Below are positions 45,552-57,276 of a stretch of 64,000 nucleotides of DNA, one piece after another. Made by a program: the position numbers and the translations under genes. The DNA lies in contig CM043698.1 of NCBI GenBank assembly GCA_023935145.1, positions 68,003,501-68,067,500 on the forward strand, given 5' to 3'. The first letter of the stretch is position 1; the number at the start of each line of letters is the position of its first letter. A model generated the notes under the pieces. It searched no databases. It saw only the letters and a list, made by a program, of their open reading frames with translations, and was not told the DNA's origin. Origin of the DNA: Bretschneidera sinensis (lineage: Eukaryota > Streptophyta > Magnoliopsida > Brassicales > Akaniaceae).

Positions 45552-47660
45552 TTACACTTGCAAGGTATGTCAAGGGTGATTATTGAAAGTGACTCTAAGG
45601 TGGTTTTGTCATGGATTGCAGATAGGGAGTCTGTCCCTTGGAAATATATTTCAATCTTTAATGATATTGATAATTCTTTGTTGAGCCTTCCTTCAGTTTC
45701 CTTTGTGCATATGAGAAGGGAGGCTAATGCTATGGTAGATGGTTTAGCAAAACAAGGGGTGTGTAGGGTGGGTTGTTGGGAAGCTAGATGTTGAAGCTTT
45801 CATTTTATTAAGTTAAGGGTGGTCGAGGTATCAGTACCTATGGTTGTGATAAGCAGAGTAGGTGTTTGATGAATAGCTTATGTTAGGTTTTGGTAAAACT
45901 TGTGTTATTGATGAGGATTTGTAGTCCAGGTGTTTCCTAGCTGTAGAAGAGGTTTTGTTCTATGTGAGGGGGGAGAGAGTCTAGATTCTGTTGTTGGGAT
46001 GTTATACAGGTGGTGTTGTACGTTTCGTTGGTGTTTGGGCATCGGTCTTTACTATTTTTTGGGGGAAAAGGTTTCTTTTTCAGTGATTAGGAGTGTTTGT
46101 TAGAATTGTTAAGGAACATCTGTCGATTGCTCAAGAAGTTTTGCTGATTAGCTTCAAAGGATGGGTAAGCTCCTCTGGCTGCTGTTTCTGATTGACTTCA
46201 ATTCCGCTGGTGTCTTGCTGCATTTATTTTGGCTTCGGGTGTTTATTCGCTCTGCGGTTTAAGGAGATTGGTTTTACCGGATGTGTCCTCTTGCTGAATT
46301 TCTTCTCCCTGCTGGTTTGTTGTTGCATTTTAGTCAAATGTGTGTGAATGCTACAGTTGATGGAGGTTTCTTTGTTCGCAATTATGGTATTAGCAACTTC
46401 TTCAAGTTTAACATCTTCTCTGATCAAGGGTGAAGTAGTCTTGCATTTCGGTGGTTCTTGGTGCGTTTTTTGAGGAGCATAATCTGTAATGGCTTGGGTG
46501 TTGCTCCTGGTGTACACACTCCCCATAGCTTTTACTTTAACTATTAAGAAATATGGAGCAAGTGCAGAATTTGGCAAATGGATTGATTTTGCTTGTGTAT
46601 GGACTAATATCTTTTGAGTATAAATCTTTTTGCCTGGGAATTAGTCCAACGGAGGAGTTTTGTGATGTTATCAATTAGATGGCATCGTGGAAAGATGTAG
46701 AAGATTGTGTTCTTTGCATGTGTACATTACTGTGTGTTTTGCTGCATAAATAGCAATGCGTGATTGTGCAGTTGGGACGTCTCTTAAGTATAGCAGCAAT
46801 GATTGTTTGAGAATAGTGTTCAGGCTTATTTGCAGAATTTGTAACTGGGCAGTTTTAAGTCACATGGTCATAGTGCAAATGTAATGGTTTGTGCAGTACA
46901 TTTAAGGTCTACATTTGATCTGCAGTTCTGCTTAATAGCAGCACTGTTAGAAGTTTAGCAAACAAATTCCGTAGTTGAATTGTTTTCTGATGGAACGAAG
47001 GGAGAAGGGTTCCATGGTGGTTGTAACTGAGCTCAGCTGGTGGATAGATCATCTAATATGGTTGTCTAGTAGATTCATGGCTTCGGGTGTTATGGGCTGC
47101 TTTTACTGGTTTTTTCGGCTATCCTTCTGGTGTTCTTGGTTGGGGCTAGTCTATGCTATTAGCAAGACTGTTTGCATAACGCTGTTGATACTTGAGTATT
47201 ACGTGGGCAAGAACAAAAAACAGTGAATCACTTATTTCTGGTATGAAGGCAGGGTGTTTATTGAGCATCTTATGCTGACCATCTGGCAAAGTTGGGGGCT
47301 AATAGAGAGGAAAATATGACCAGTAATCGACACGTGGGTAATTCAGTAGAGCTGGTAACTCTGGATAATTTTCAGTTTCTGGTCTGAAGTTGGGTTTTGG
47401 TATTCTTAGCAATCTGGTTTGGTGGCTTCAGGGTCTTCCAATAATAGTGAAAATGGCTCAGTTTGGCAATGAGGTACTAAAATTTCTATTGGTGACTTTG
47501 TTTTTGGTGTTTTTGTGCAAACAGACAATTTATGTCTGTATTAACTGAGCTCCATCTGTGACATCCTTTGGGTCTTTATGATTAATGGGGCTTGTTGTAA
47601 TGTTCACACTATTGGTGTTAATCAATAAATTGAAGCTTTGCTTTTCAAAAAAAAAAAACT
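45552..47660 (+). mobile_element. 5'-truncated LINE (3' end)
   Basis: Starts inside the C-terminal RNase H of a plant LINE: RVIIESDSKVVLSWI, VPWKYISIFNDI, SFVHMRREANAMVDGLAKQG, stop at 45794. A 3' UTR of about 1.8 kb without genes ends in AATAAATTGAAGCTTTGC...and an A tract at 47649-47660. The unoccupied relative at 60735-60755 fixes the boundaries approximately. No clear target duplication is visible. Confidence 0.85.
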
Positions 47661-47726
47661 AAACCAATAGTACCTCAGTATACATATAAATGCACAAATC
47701 CTTAGAGCTACACAAAATAGAAAGGT

Positions 47727-48241
47727 TGTTAGGATTTTGGCTCAAATCCTCACAAGAAAGAATTCTAGTTGGTTTAGGAAAAGTAGTTTTCTATTTTATA
47801 GTTGATTGTTCTAGTAAGAGTAGTACTATTTTCCTATTAGATTATTCATTGTACAAGTAGTATTAGAAGTCAACTATAATGTTGTTCTTTTCTTAATTGT
47901 ATAAGAAAAATATCATCTTTATAAAAGAGATCCTAGAGAAGCTTTGAGGCACGCTCATAATTCTAATATACATTATAAATTAATCGGAGGGATTTACAAC
48001 TAGAGCTAGGTTGAGAGCTTTGGATGTATTGTGGATTTTGGGTTGTAAGGTTGTCAGTGTAATAATTTTGTTTTTCCTAGAGTTATTGTTAAGGAATAAT
48101 AAATTTGCGAGTTTGTTGATGGTATAGGCAAAGAAGTTGTCGAACCACATTAAATTATTGTGCTTGATATTTGTTTGTTTATATTTTCTATTTAATTATT
48201 ATAAGTTTGAGTAGATGAATTTTAGGGGTAAAAGCCTAATA
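47727..48241 (+). repeat. 5' LTR of element H
   Basis: 515 bp starting TGTTAGGATTTTGGCTC. TATA box TATAAAA at 47920-47926. A degenerate initiator-Met-type PBS (TTGTGTCAGAGT) follows at about 48244-48255. Confidence 0.9.
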
Positions 48242-48445
48242 GGTTGTGTCAGAGTTTGGTCATCTGTTTGAAGAAGTTGTCTATTACTATTTGTTGCTTC
48301 TGCGCCACCAGGTTAACAAGTATACCCTCTGTGGCAGAGTACAATTCAAGATCTTTTAGTGCAATAAGATCTTGATCAGACTTTAGAGAAAGAAAAAACA
48401 GAAGAGGTGACTGATAGAAAGTGATAATCAATTTAAAGGAAAGGT

Positions 48446-48856
48446 GTGAGCACAATCAAGTTGGCTCTTGCTCCCGATATCAAGTATATTGTGTTGAAGG
48501 AAACTGCACCAAAGGGTTTGTGGGATAAGTTCGAGAGCATCTATGTGTCAAAATCTTTGACTAACAGATTGTGTCTCAAGATGGACCTCTACTCTCTAAA
48601 GATAAAAGAAAGTACAAGTCTTTATGATCATTTGAATGAATTCAACAAGCTAATGTCTCAATTGTTGAATGCAGAAGAAACATTGAAGGATGAGGAGAAG
48701 GCATTGCTTTTGTTATCATCTTTACCAAAATCTTACAAAACATTGGTGCAAACATCATTAGTAGGCAAGTCGACATTGAGCTTAGATGATGTGACCGCGC
48801 TCCTGCGTGAGAATGAGAGGTTGTTTAGAAATGTGAGCTTGTCTACTGGTAATTAA
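48446..48856 (+). CDS. Element H: copia gag (partial ORF)
   Basis: 136 codons: LALAPDIKYIVLKETAPKGLWDKF, IYVSKSLTNRLCLKMDLYSLK, YDHLNEFNKLMSQLLN, EEKALLLLSSLPKSYKTLVQTSL. This is the UBN2-type copia gag core, better preserved than in G. The usual N-terminus is missing or out of frame upstream. Downstream of the stop at 48856 a degenerate knuckle CFYYGEMRHIQYYC is readable at about 48962. Confidence 0.85.
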   Translation: MSTIKLALAPDIKYIVLKETAPKGLWDKFESIYVSKSLTNRLCLKMDLYSLKIKESTSLYDHLNEFNKLMSQLLNAEETLKDEEKALLLLSSLPKSYKTLVQTSLVGKSTLSLDDVTALLRENERLFRNVSLSTGN

Positions 48857-49113
48857 GCGCTTGTTGTGGAGATTTCTAATAGAGGGAGGAGACAATGGAG
48901 AGAGAATAGTAACTTAAGGTGGAGATCCAAATCTTTGCTTATAGATAATAGTGAGAAAGCGTGCTTCTACTATGGAGAGATGAGACATATACAATATTAT
49001 TGTAAAGACATAAAGGATGATTTAAAATAGTTAAGAATGATAAGTGGGAAGAAGAATGATGATGGAAAAAGTAGTGAAAATGCTAATATCACTGAGGGAA
49101 TTGTGATGAAGAG

Positions 49114-49611
49114 GTGCTAGCTATTAAACAAATTGAAGAAAAAGTTGATGAGAATAATATGGTGCTACTTGATTCGGCATCCTTCATTCACATATTCAAT
49201 AAGAAGAAGTACTTTGATTGTATGAAGAAACCCACCTATGTCATAGCTACTACCACATATGGGAAATACAAAGTAATTGACGGTGAAGGAAGCTTAAGGT
49301 TAAAGCTCCATGATGGAAGCGTGAAGACACTTGAGATGGTGACGTTTGCTTCCTCATTCACTACAAATATCATCTCTTTGGGGGAGTTTGATAAGATGGG
49401 ATACACATGGATTGCGGGAAATGGAGATATGCAAGTTCTTAATAGATCAAATCTAGTATTGAAGGCTACTATGAACAAGAAGGGCTTGTATGTGTTGGGT
49501 GGGAAGGTTTTGTTTAGAAAATTAGGTGGAGGAGATATAGAAGGACCAAAAAGAATGATCGCACCAACCAAGAAGAAAGTTAGATTTGTTGATGAGGTGT
49601 GGAGAATTTGA
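49114..49611 (+). CDS. Element H: copia protease region
   Basis: 165 codons with LLDSASFIHIFNKKKYF (family DSGAS reads DSAS), TYGKYKVIDGEGSLRLKLHDGS, TTNIISLGEFDKMGYTW and KKGLYVLGG. It ends at 49611 with WRI, 15 bases before the LTR. The PPT (AAGGTGGAGA) overlaps the gap at 49614-49626. The integrase and RT of normal copia elements are absent rather than decayed. Confidence 0.82.
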   Translation: MLAIKQIEEKVDENNMVLLDSASFIHIFNKKKYFDCMKKPTYVIATTTYGKYKVIDGEGSLRLKLHDGSVKTLEMVTFASSFTTNIISLGEFDKMGYTWIAGNGDMQVLNRSNLVLKATMNKKGLYVLGGKVLFRKLGGGDIEGPKRMIAPTKKKVRFVDEVWRI

Positions 49612-49626
49612 GCTAAGGTGGAGATT

Positions 49627-49775
49627 TGTTAGGATTTTGGCTCTAATCCTCATATAGAAGAATTCTAATTGGTTTGGGAAAAGTAGTTTTCTATTTTATA
49701 GTTGGTTGTTCTAATAAGAGTAGTACTAGTTTTCCATTAGATTATTCCTTGTATAAGTAGTAATAGAAGTTTTCT
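49627..49775 (+). repeat. 3' LTR of element H, first part
   Basis: Matches the first ~150 bases of 47727-48241 (TGTTAGGATTTTGGCTC..AATCCTCA) up to GTAATAGAAGT, then the CACTA terminus begins. Confidence 0.9.
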
Positions 49776-49797
49776 CACTACAAGATAAATGAGTTCT

Positions 49798-50165
49798 GTC
49801 GGCGCTTTATTTTTGGCGCTTCATACATGTGCCACCATATGTCCACTACCGGCACTTCTTTTCTGGTGCTTCCATGAAGCGCCGCCATGTTTAAAGAACA
49901 TGTGTCGGCACTTAAAAGCGTCGTAATATGCAAAACCTATTGCATATTGCGGCGCTTCAAAGCACCACAATGTTCAAAGCAAGTGTTGTAATATGCAGAA
50001 ACCCATTTCATATTGCGATGCTTCCAAGCACCAAAATAAAACATTGAATATGTCACATAGCGGCCCTTATAAGCACCACTAAATGACAGTGTCATGTAGC
50101 AGCACTTCTAAACACCACTATGTGGCTACGTCATATATTGACGCTTTAAAGCGCGGAAATAAGAG
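49798..50165. repeat. CACTA left subterminal repeats
   Basis: About fifteen degenerate copies of GGCGCTT/AAGCGCC within 370 bp, often paired as TTGCGGCGCTTCAAAGCACC-like hairpins. Confidence 0.85.
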
Positions 50166-50609
50166 TTAAAACATCCAATGTCTCACGCGGTTTAGTAAAT
50201 TCTCAAAAGGCCTCTTATGTGTGACCAAGTTTGCTCGAGCGACTCATTCTTCTTGCTCGAGTGTCTCTTCTTCCTCATCAACCAGGTTTGCTTCTTCGTC
50301 TCTTTCTCATCAAAATTTCTACTCCTTTAGCTTCACATGGATTATTTGCAGTTTTACCATTTCGTTTGAAACCCATTGCATAACCTAGCTTTTTCGTTTG
50401 AAACCCATTTAATTTTTTATATTCATACGTGAATATGTTGATTATTTCTTGTTTTGGTGAAATACTACTATTATCTATTGTGATTTTGTGTAGTTGTTTC
50501 CTAGTTGCAGTAGTTCAATGTGCAAATAAAAATAGAACTTGCAGGATGAATGAAGAGCATTAACTGTGTGTTTGTGCTTTTAGAAACTTTTCCGTCAAAG
50601 GTTATAATC

Positions 50610-51642
50610 CTGTATACAAAGAGGAAAAGTAGACACAACCCTCTTCATAAAAACTCACATAAATGACACTCTACTAGTCCAGATATATGTTGATGATATT
50701 ATATTTGGTGCTACTAATGAATCTATGTGTCAAGAGTTGGCCAAGTGCATGCAAGGTGAATTTGAAATGAGCATGATGAGAGAACTTACCTACTTTCTTG
50801 GACTTCAAATCAAACAAATGAAAAGAGGCGCCTTCATCAATCAATCAAAATACACCAAGGACCTACTAAAGAGGTTCGGGATGGAAAGCTCAAAGTCACT
50901 TGGTACTCCTATGAGCACATCTACAAAACTTGACCTTGATGAAGGAGGTAAGTGTGTAGACACCAAATATTATAGAAGCATGATAGGAGCTTTACTTTAT
51001 TTAACTGCAAGTAAACCTAATATAATGTTCACTGTATGCATGTGTGCTAGTTTTGGGCTAATCCTAAGGAATCACATGTAATTGCAGTGAAAAGAATTCT
51101 TATATATCTACAAGGAACTCAAACCCATATGATTATGGTACTCTAGAGATTCATCTTTTGAGCTTGTAGGAAATTCAGATGTTGACTTTGCGGGGTGTAG
51201 GTTAGATAGAAAAAACACAAGTGAAACATGCCAATTCTTAGGTGCAATGTTAATCTCTTAGTTTTCCAAGAAACAAAACTCTGTTGCACTATCAACCGCC
51301 GAGACAGAATACGTAGCAGCTAGAAGTTGTTGTGTCCAAGTATTGTGGATGAAACAATAACTAGAAGACTATGGCATGAACTTTAAAAGTATCCCAATAC
51401 ATTGCGATAACACAAGTGCTATCAACTTAACCAAAAACCCTATTCAGCACTCTAGAACCAAACACGTAGAAATTAGACATTATTTCTTAAGAGACCATAC
51501 TCAGAAAGGTGATATAAGACTAGAATTTATACCTTCAGAAGATCAAATAGCTGACATTCTTACAAAACCTCTAAGTGAAGCTAGTTTTTGTAAAATTAGA
51601 CTATTAATGGGATTATTAGATTATGATAAACTGTATACCTGA
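50610..51642 (+). pseudogene. Element I: RT C-terminal half and RNase H
   Basis: RT keeps LVQIYVDDIIFGATNESMC with the YVDD motif intact, then MRELTYFLGLQIKQM, FINQSKYTKDLLKRFGM, TPMSTSTKLDLDEGG and YRSMIGALLYLTASKPNI. Stops follow at 51080-51250. RNase H continues: ALSTAETEYVAARSCC, IHCDNTSAINLTKNPIQHSRTKHVEIRHYF, DQIADILTKPL. These blocks are diagnostic of SIRE-type copia. It ends at 51642. Confidence 0.9.
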
Positions 51643-51779
51643 TTGCATCATCATTCATCATTTGCATACTTGACATCTAATGAATGAGTATTAAACCTTA
51701 TTTAATATTTCCCTCACTCAAGATGGCATAGATAAACAAATTTCGTGCTAAAACTCTAAACTGAAAGTTTTTTTTTTGG

Positions 51780-52045
51780 GTCCAGTCGACAGGTAAGTCT
51801 ATGCTAGTCGACTGGTAACTCACTGCTTATTTACCCAGTTAACTGGTAAGTCTATACCAGTCGACTAGTAGACCAAGACCTTGTTTAGAGCCATTTTTTG
51901 AATTTCTGTTAACTACCCAGTCGACTTGTATGAATAACCCAGTCGACAGGTATTTCTCTGCCAGTTTATCGAGTCGACTGGTGTCCCGATCCAATCGACT
52001 GGTATGTTAAAAATTTTCAAATCTGTAAATGACCCAGTCGACTGG
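51780..52045 (+). repeat. Palindrome cluster CCAGTCGACTGG before the second ORF of I
   Basis: Nine copies or near-copies of CCAGTCGACTGGT within 265 bp, separated by 10-45 bp of unrelated AT-rich sequence, between RNase H and the second ORF. The same motif occurs ten times in the LTR. Confidence 0.9.
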
Positions 52046-52212
52046 TATCGCGATTCTATAATTAGTCTCTTCAGATTTTTTAGTTTTTCACGCCATTTTT
52101 GAAACCCTAAGCTTTCTCTCTTTAAAAAATCTAATCATTCTGACCAAAATCTCCTCAAAACACTCCAAAAAAGTCTTGATCTCCTCCTCTATATCACTTA
52201 TTTCAACTTTCC

Positions 52213-53497
52213 ATGTTTGAAATCTCCAAATTTTGCCAAATCTCTCTTTCTCCTCAAAAACACTTTCCCTCCAAAATGTCTGAGAGAATCCGCATTAAAA
52301 CCACAGTTGGGGGACTTCACGGGCCTACTAGGCCAAGGTCCACCAAATCTACGGCTTCGGACACAAAAGGGAAGGGATTAGTGAGCTTCTCGAGCAAGAA
52401 GGTGAGGATAGAGCTCGACAACTCCCTGTTCTCCAGCCCAGTAGCAAAAGATAGGTATTAATCTATTATTCGTAATAAAAAGATCATGATGGGTAGATTC
52501 ATTGACTTCGAATCTATTCGTCATGGTAACTTCGATATTGTACCCATTTTTGAAGCAATTAACTTGACCCCACTGGTCAAGATAAATCAAAAAGTTTTAC
52601 CCACGACTGATTCACCAATTCTATGTGAACTTGGTGAAACCCAGTCCACTGGCTCTACAGTTCAGAACCAGTGTGATGGGTTTGGAGTTCGAGGTCAACA
52701 CTGACCTCTTGATGAGTATTCCAGGGATCCTTATGGGAGGGATCCAATGGAGTATGGACGGAAGGTCGGAGAACTTCAATTATGAGGAGGCATATCAGAT
52801 AGTTAGGGGTGACCCTAACTATATCTTTCGACTCACTACATTTTACACATGTAGTGACATACCCCTCGATTCGAAGTTGTTCAACCACATTGTGAGTTGG
52901 ACCATCCATCCTAGACTTTGGAGTCGGTGCTATCTATCAAAGATAGATGTGGTATTAATTTGGTGCCTTGAAACTAGGCACCACTTCAATATTTACCCCC
53001 TACTGCTCGGCAACATGATAAACGGTGAAGCTATTGACTCCGGATGCCTTCCCTATGGGATGCTCATCACACTCATCTTCCAGCACTTTCAGGTTCCTTT
53101 TCCTGCCTCCAAGGCTCAGGACATCATCAACGTCTTCTCTCTGAAGAAGATAAGGTGCACGATCCAAGATGGGATGATCTATTCGAAGGCTGAGAAGAAT
53201 ATCAGGATCGATGAGGATGATAGCAGTGATGAGGACGAGGGTCCAGATACTGCAGCCCCTGCTATGGATATGGATGACCGAGCACCACCTATGGGCGGCT
53301 CTAGTACTGGTCCAGCTGGTTACAATAATCTTCCCCAGACCATTACAAGCCTCCAGTTAACTATGCAGTCCGAATTCCAGAGCTTGAGCTCTTCCATTGA
53401 CACCATGCATCATGACCTCTGCTCCCTCAGAGATGACTTTGAGCTGCATAGAGAGCATACAGAGGGTTTCTTGGCTAAGCTTCAGGATCTTATATGA
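52213..53497 (+). pseudogene. Element I: second ORF (putative plant transposon protein, env position)
   Basis: The first part, 52213-52704, holds a basic Ser/Thr/Lys-rich N-terminus (GPTRPRSTKSTASDTKGKG) with a stop at 52459 (RY-stop-SI). A frameshift near 52620 leads into 52625-53497 (290 codons): FRTSVMGLEFEVNTDLLMSI, FNYEEAYQIVRGD, WTIHPRLW, FNIYPLLLGNMI, MLITLIFQHFQVPFP, then an acidic stretch (DEDDSSDEDEGPD) and a coiled-coil C-terminus (LQLTMQSEFQSLSSSIDTMH). It resembles the env-position protein of SIRE elements and shares its FYxxL..SSVxGxxxEV pattern with the third ORF of B. Membrane segments are not evident. Confidence 0.75.
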
Positions 53498-53546
53498 GAC
53501 GGCTTTGACTCTCCCACTCATTGAGTTGCCTTCTATAATGCTTTTC

Positions 53547-53551
<5 letters not shown>

Positions 53552-53586
<35 letters not shown>
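53552..53586. repeat. (TA)n microsatellite
   Basis: About 17 uninterrupted TA units, after the second ORF of I. Confidence 0.95.
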
Positions 53587-53588
<2 letters not shown>

Positions 53589-54189
53589 GTTCTTGGCACG
53601 AACATCACTTTATCATACATTGTAGTTTTTATTTTCGGCTCTTAGAAGCCCGTGATGTATGGATATATGCTTTATATGTCTATATTTCATTTTACATTAT
53701 GATTCATATACTTGTTTTACTTTTACGCAATATGTTTACTTCATAGAAAACCTTCTTTGCTCGGATATATGTTGTAACTGCTTATGCACGTAAGAAAAAT
53801 TCCAGCTCTTCTCGGGATGTCTTCTCAGCTCCAAATTATGCCTAATTTTCGTACATAAGTCTATTTATACATGATCTTATTATCTGTAGTGTTTATGTGA
53901 ATTATATTTTTGTTTACTACCCTATTTTTTATTGTTGTCAAAACGGGGGAGAAATATGAGAAAAATGACTGTAAACTTAAAATAGTGCATAGATTTAGGG
54001 GAGTATTGCTCCAAAGAACTTGTTGTATAAGACTATATGTTGAGTTGCTTGGTTAAATTGAATATAAACTGTTTTGAACTTTTTACAGGTTGGTTTTATT
54101 AAAAAAATAGAGGAAACTCTGCCCAATTTTTTCTAAAAACCAAACACTTCGTTTTTAAAACTGTTTTCTCTCATTAGTTTTGTCATCAT

Positions 54190-54203
54190 CAAAAAGGGGA
54201 GAT
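54190..54203 (+). other. Polypurine tract of element I
   Basis: AAAAAGGGGAGAT directly before the 3' LTR, preceded by GTCATCATC as in SIRE-type elements. Confidence 0.88.
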
Positions 54204-55416
54204 TGTTGACCCTCATCTAAATTTTAATAATGACAAAACACAACTCTAATTGTACTAACAGTATTATCTAAGTGTTTTAAATGATAAAAGCTACAACTAA
54301 AAATCAAGATGCAAGAACTCAACTCGTATCAGACACCAAGTCAAGACAGAAGATTTAGTATAGGCATAAGGTAATGAAACAAGTTGTAAATCTCTCTTAT
54401 TCAAATAACTAGCTTGTCTTATGGCTCCTTTTGTAAAAGCATTTTAACAAAACTATTCATTCAAATGTTTCTAAGTCAAAAACATTTCAAAACTTAAAAA
54501 ACTAGGTTGAAGGGCAACCCAGTCGATTGGATCCCTATACCAGATGACTAGGATGTGAGACAGTATATCCCCAGTCGACTGGGTAATCAATACCAGTCGA
54601 CTGGTATTTTGGACAGTATATCCCCAGTCGACTGGGTGATCTATACCAGTTGACTGGCATGTTGGACAGAATATCCCCAATCGACTGGTACAAATAACCT
54701 AGTTGACTGGTACTCTTTATAGCCTTAAAAAGTGAGACTTTTCACTTGACCAAGTCGACTGGTACTAAGACCTAGTCGACTAGTAATTTGAAAAATATGA
54801 CCGTTGAGGTGCAAGACTTGAGCATTAAATGTGCCAAAACATACCAATGTAAAACGGCTATATTGATCCAAGGCTATATAAACCTACTCCAATGAGCATT
54901 TAAGGAGAAGAGATTACACATTCAATAGAATTTTTGCTCATTAATACACAAAAGCTTTGAAACATTTATTTTTGAGCCATTATTTAAGCTTTACTTTGCA
55001 AGAGATATATTGTTCATTTGTAAAAGCATTCATTGCTATCTCTGTACCATTTACTTTACAGCAACTCATATTTATTGTAAAGGGATTAACTTCCGAAAGG
55101 AAGAAATTAGATTCCGAGAGGAAGAGATTGGTTGTAAGGTTTGTGCAACACCCATGAAGTTGTACGACTAAAGTTTTAGTGGATTACTTCAAGGAGGTTC
55201 CTTGAAGAGAATAGACGTAGGGTCGGAAAGAATCCGATATTGCCGAACCACTATAAACTGAGCTTGCATTTTCTATTCCTTAAAATCTTTTATTTAAAGC
55301 ACTTTACTTGTTTACACGCTTGTGCACTTAACTATTTTTATAAACTTGCGAGTAATTAGTGAAAGTTTTTTAAAAACCCATTTCACCCCCCTTTTGGGTT
55401 GGAACCTCAGTCTACA
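54204..55416 (+). repeat. 3' LTR of element I
   Basis: 1213 bp, TGTTGACCC...GTCTACA. Ten CCAGTCGACTGG-type palindromes at 54519-54784; TATA box TATATAAA at 54875-54882, about 90 bp after the last one. Confidence 0.88.
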
Positions 55417-55429
55417 ATTATCTTATGAT

Positions 55430-56830
55430 TAAGGCGATCAACAAAATATTATTGAGGATGATCCGTAAAAAATGGAAGGACTACAAGTATGTGCTTAAAA
55501 GGGACCATGTGGGGAACAAAACGAAGCAACAAATTTTGAGCAATAAAGTTCTAAAAGGAGTAGATCAAGACCAGTGGAAACAACTTGTGAACTACTAGTT
55601 TTCTGAGCAGAGTGAGGTTTTTTTTTTTCATAATTCTGTTCGTTTGAATTCTTGTGGTTTCTATTTTTTTTTAATTATTTATTAGTCAAATTGGTTTATG
55701 GTTGTTGTAGAAATATTCTACGATACGGACAACAGCATGTGGAGGACAACAATGTCCTCACACGACCGGATCAAAGAGTTTTTTGCTAGAAAAATGGATG
55801 AATATGTGAGTTGATTTGCTTCATTCATCCAATTTTTCATTTAAGATGTAGTATATTGAGTCATTGTTTGAACTCTTTTCATAAATGGTAAGAGATGAAA
55901 CATGGAACTGAGCCCGAGCACGTAGAGTTTTTTTATTGAAACTCATAAACGCAAGGATGAAACTTTTATTGATGAAGCATTATGACAACTTGTGGTAAGT
56001 TCAAAAAAACTAGTTCCCAAATACTTGAAGTTAGAGATTTTTGATTCTTATATAAATTATTCTTGGATCATTTTTATTGGTGTTCTCAAATACATTGCCT
56101 TTTCCAGATAAAATATTACTACATTTTGTTTCCCATTAAGCTTACCTTTTTTTTGTATAAGAAATGACAACCAAATAGATACTTGATGTGATGAGACTTG
56201 AAAATGAGAAAAAAAAATAATGATTACATACAAAAGCTTGTTGTGGCTACTTTGTTTTGATTGTATTTTTGTTCTTCTTTTGCAGGAGGTTTTATGAAAA
56301 AAGAGAGGAAACTCTACCTGTTTTTCTGTAAAATCTGATTGCTTAACTTTTGTTCCTTTTGTTTTATCTAACTTTTGCTGCAAATAGCTACTCAATCTTT
56401 GGGGGAGTTTTTTTTTATTATCATTGTTATTTCTTAATTGTAGGTGAATATTGAAGCTCGTGTGGCCGAACTTGTTGCTACTTAAGGATCTTCCTATGCT
56501 AGCAACAATTTACAAATTCAAAATGAAATCTTCACAGAGCTTATGGGTGAAAAGAGTTCTGGACGTGTACGAGGTCAAGGGTTTGGAGTTATTCCTACAT
56601 ATGTGTATAGATTTTCAGCTCAAATTAGGAATGATGTAGGATACAATGGAGCTTATGTTGAAGAGATACATAGTTTGAAAGTACAAAGAGAAGAACTCAA
56701 TCAAAAGCATGAGCATCATATTCAAGAAATAATGACGAAGCAGGATGATCAAATGACCAGCATGCAGTCCCAAATAGATGAGGTTAAGTCTTTACTGCAA
56801 CGGTTGGTTAATGGAGGATCTTATATTTGA
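55430..56830 (+). pseudogene. CACTA: En/Spm transposase-like gene (Transposase_24 type)
   Basis: Exon-like blocks separated by T-rich introns. 55440-55610 has RKKWKDYKYVLKRDHVGNKTK, then WKQLVNY-stop-FSEQ, where the family has Trp. 55710-55800 has CGGQQCPHTTGSKSF. About 55910-55985 has ETHKRKDETFIDEAL. 56444-56830 has RVAELVA, FTELMGEKSSGRVRGQGFGVIPT and a coiled-coil end (EEIHSLKVQREELNQKHEHH). This matches the plant Ptta/En/Spm transposase family, the accessory protein of CACTA elements. Stops and frameshifts make it a pseudogene. The large TNP2-type transposase is absent. Confidence 0.78.
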
Positions 56831-57044
56831 TTTCAAGTGTAATGATACGTAAAAGGTTTTTCAGACTTCATTCAATTACTTGCTGGTTGTGTATGAATTT
56901 ATATGTTAACTATAAATGTTTTTTGTGTGAATGAAATGGCTTTTGTATTGATATTTGAATTTATATGGATTTGATGGTATATATATTGAAGAACAAGGGT
57001 TTATAGTAGGTGTTGATATTAAACCCACAAAAATTGCCAATATA

Positions 57045-57255
57045 TGGTATATTGTGGTGCTTCAAAGCGCCAGTATATTGCAGCGCTTCAAAGCGCCCCA
57101 AAATTATGCACATTGCGACGCTTACCATAAGCGTCGGTACATGCACTGCAATACCATACATATCGACCCTTTATCCGACACTTACTGTAAGCGCCGGTAT
57201 CACATATTGTGGCACTTTAAAGTGCCAAAATATGCTAAAATAAGCGCTGGCATCT
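57045..57255. repeat. CACTA right subterminal repeats
   Basis: Inverted-type copies of the left-end GGCGCTT/AAGCGCC units, including TTCAAAGCGCC twice and TTACTGTAAGCGCCGG. Confidence 0.85.
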
Positions 57256-57276
57256 GCCACTCATGTTGTAGTTACT

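Larger units (their letters stand above)
50600..55416 (+). mobile_element. Element I: SIRE-type copia element, 5' truncated
   Basis: Runs from the late RT domain through RNase H, a second ORF and a PPT to a complete 3' LTR (54204-55416). Everything before the RT finger region, including the 5' LTR, is missing. RNase H is followed by an extra ORF before the LTR, and the PPT context TCATCATCAAAAAGGGGAGAT is typical of the SIRE/Maximus lineage. It lies within the CACTA element. Confidence 0.9.
49776..57273. mobile_element. CACTA (En/Spm) transposon inserted in the H LTR
   Basis: Left end CACTACAAGATAAATGAG (49776) and right end CTCATGTTGTAGTT (57260-57273) are inverted; the last base is T instead of G. 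Three-base flanks TCT and ACT fit a CACTA target duplication with one mismatch. Both ends carry arrays of short GGCGCTT / AAGCGCC repeats (49800-50160 and 57050-57250), the usual subterminal transposase-binding architecture. The LTR resumes on the right at ATGATGTTGTTC. It contains a partial transposase-type gene and, nested, copia element I. Confidence 0.93.

Noticed and set aside
46224..46577. 117-codon minus-strand frame
   Set aside because: Lies inside the LINE 3' UTR, no recognisable domain, ordinary chance length.
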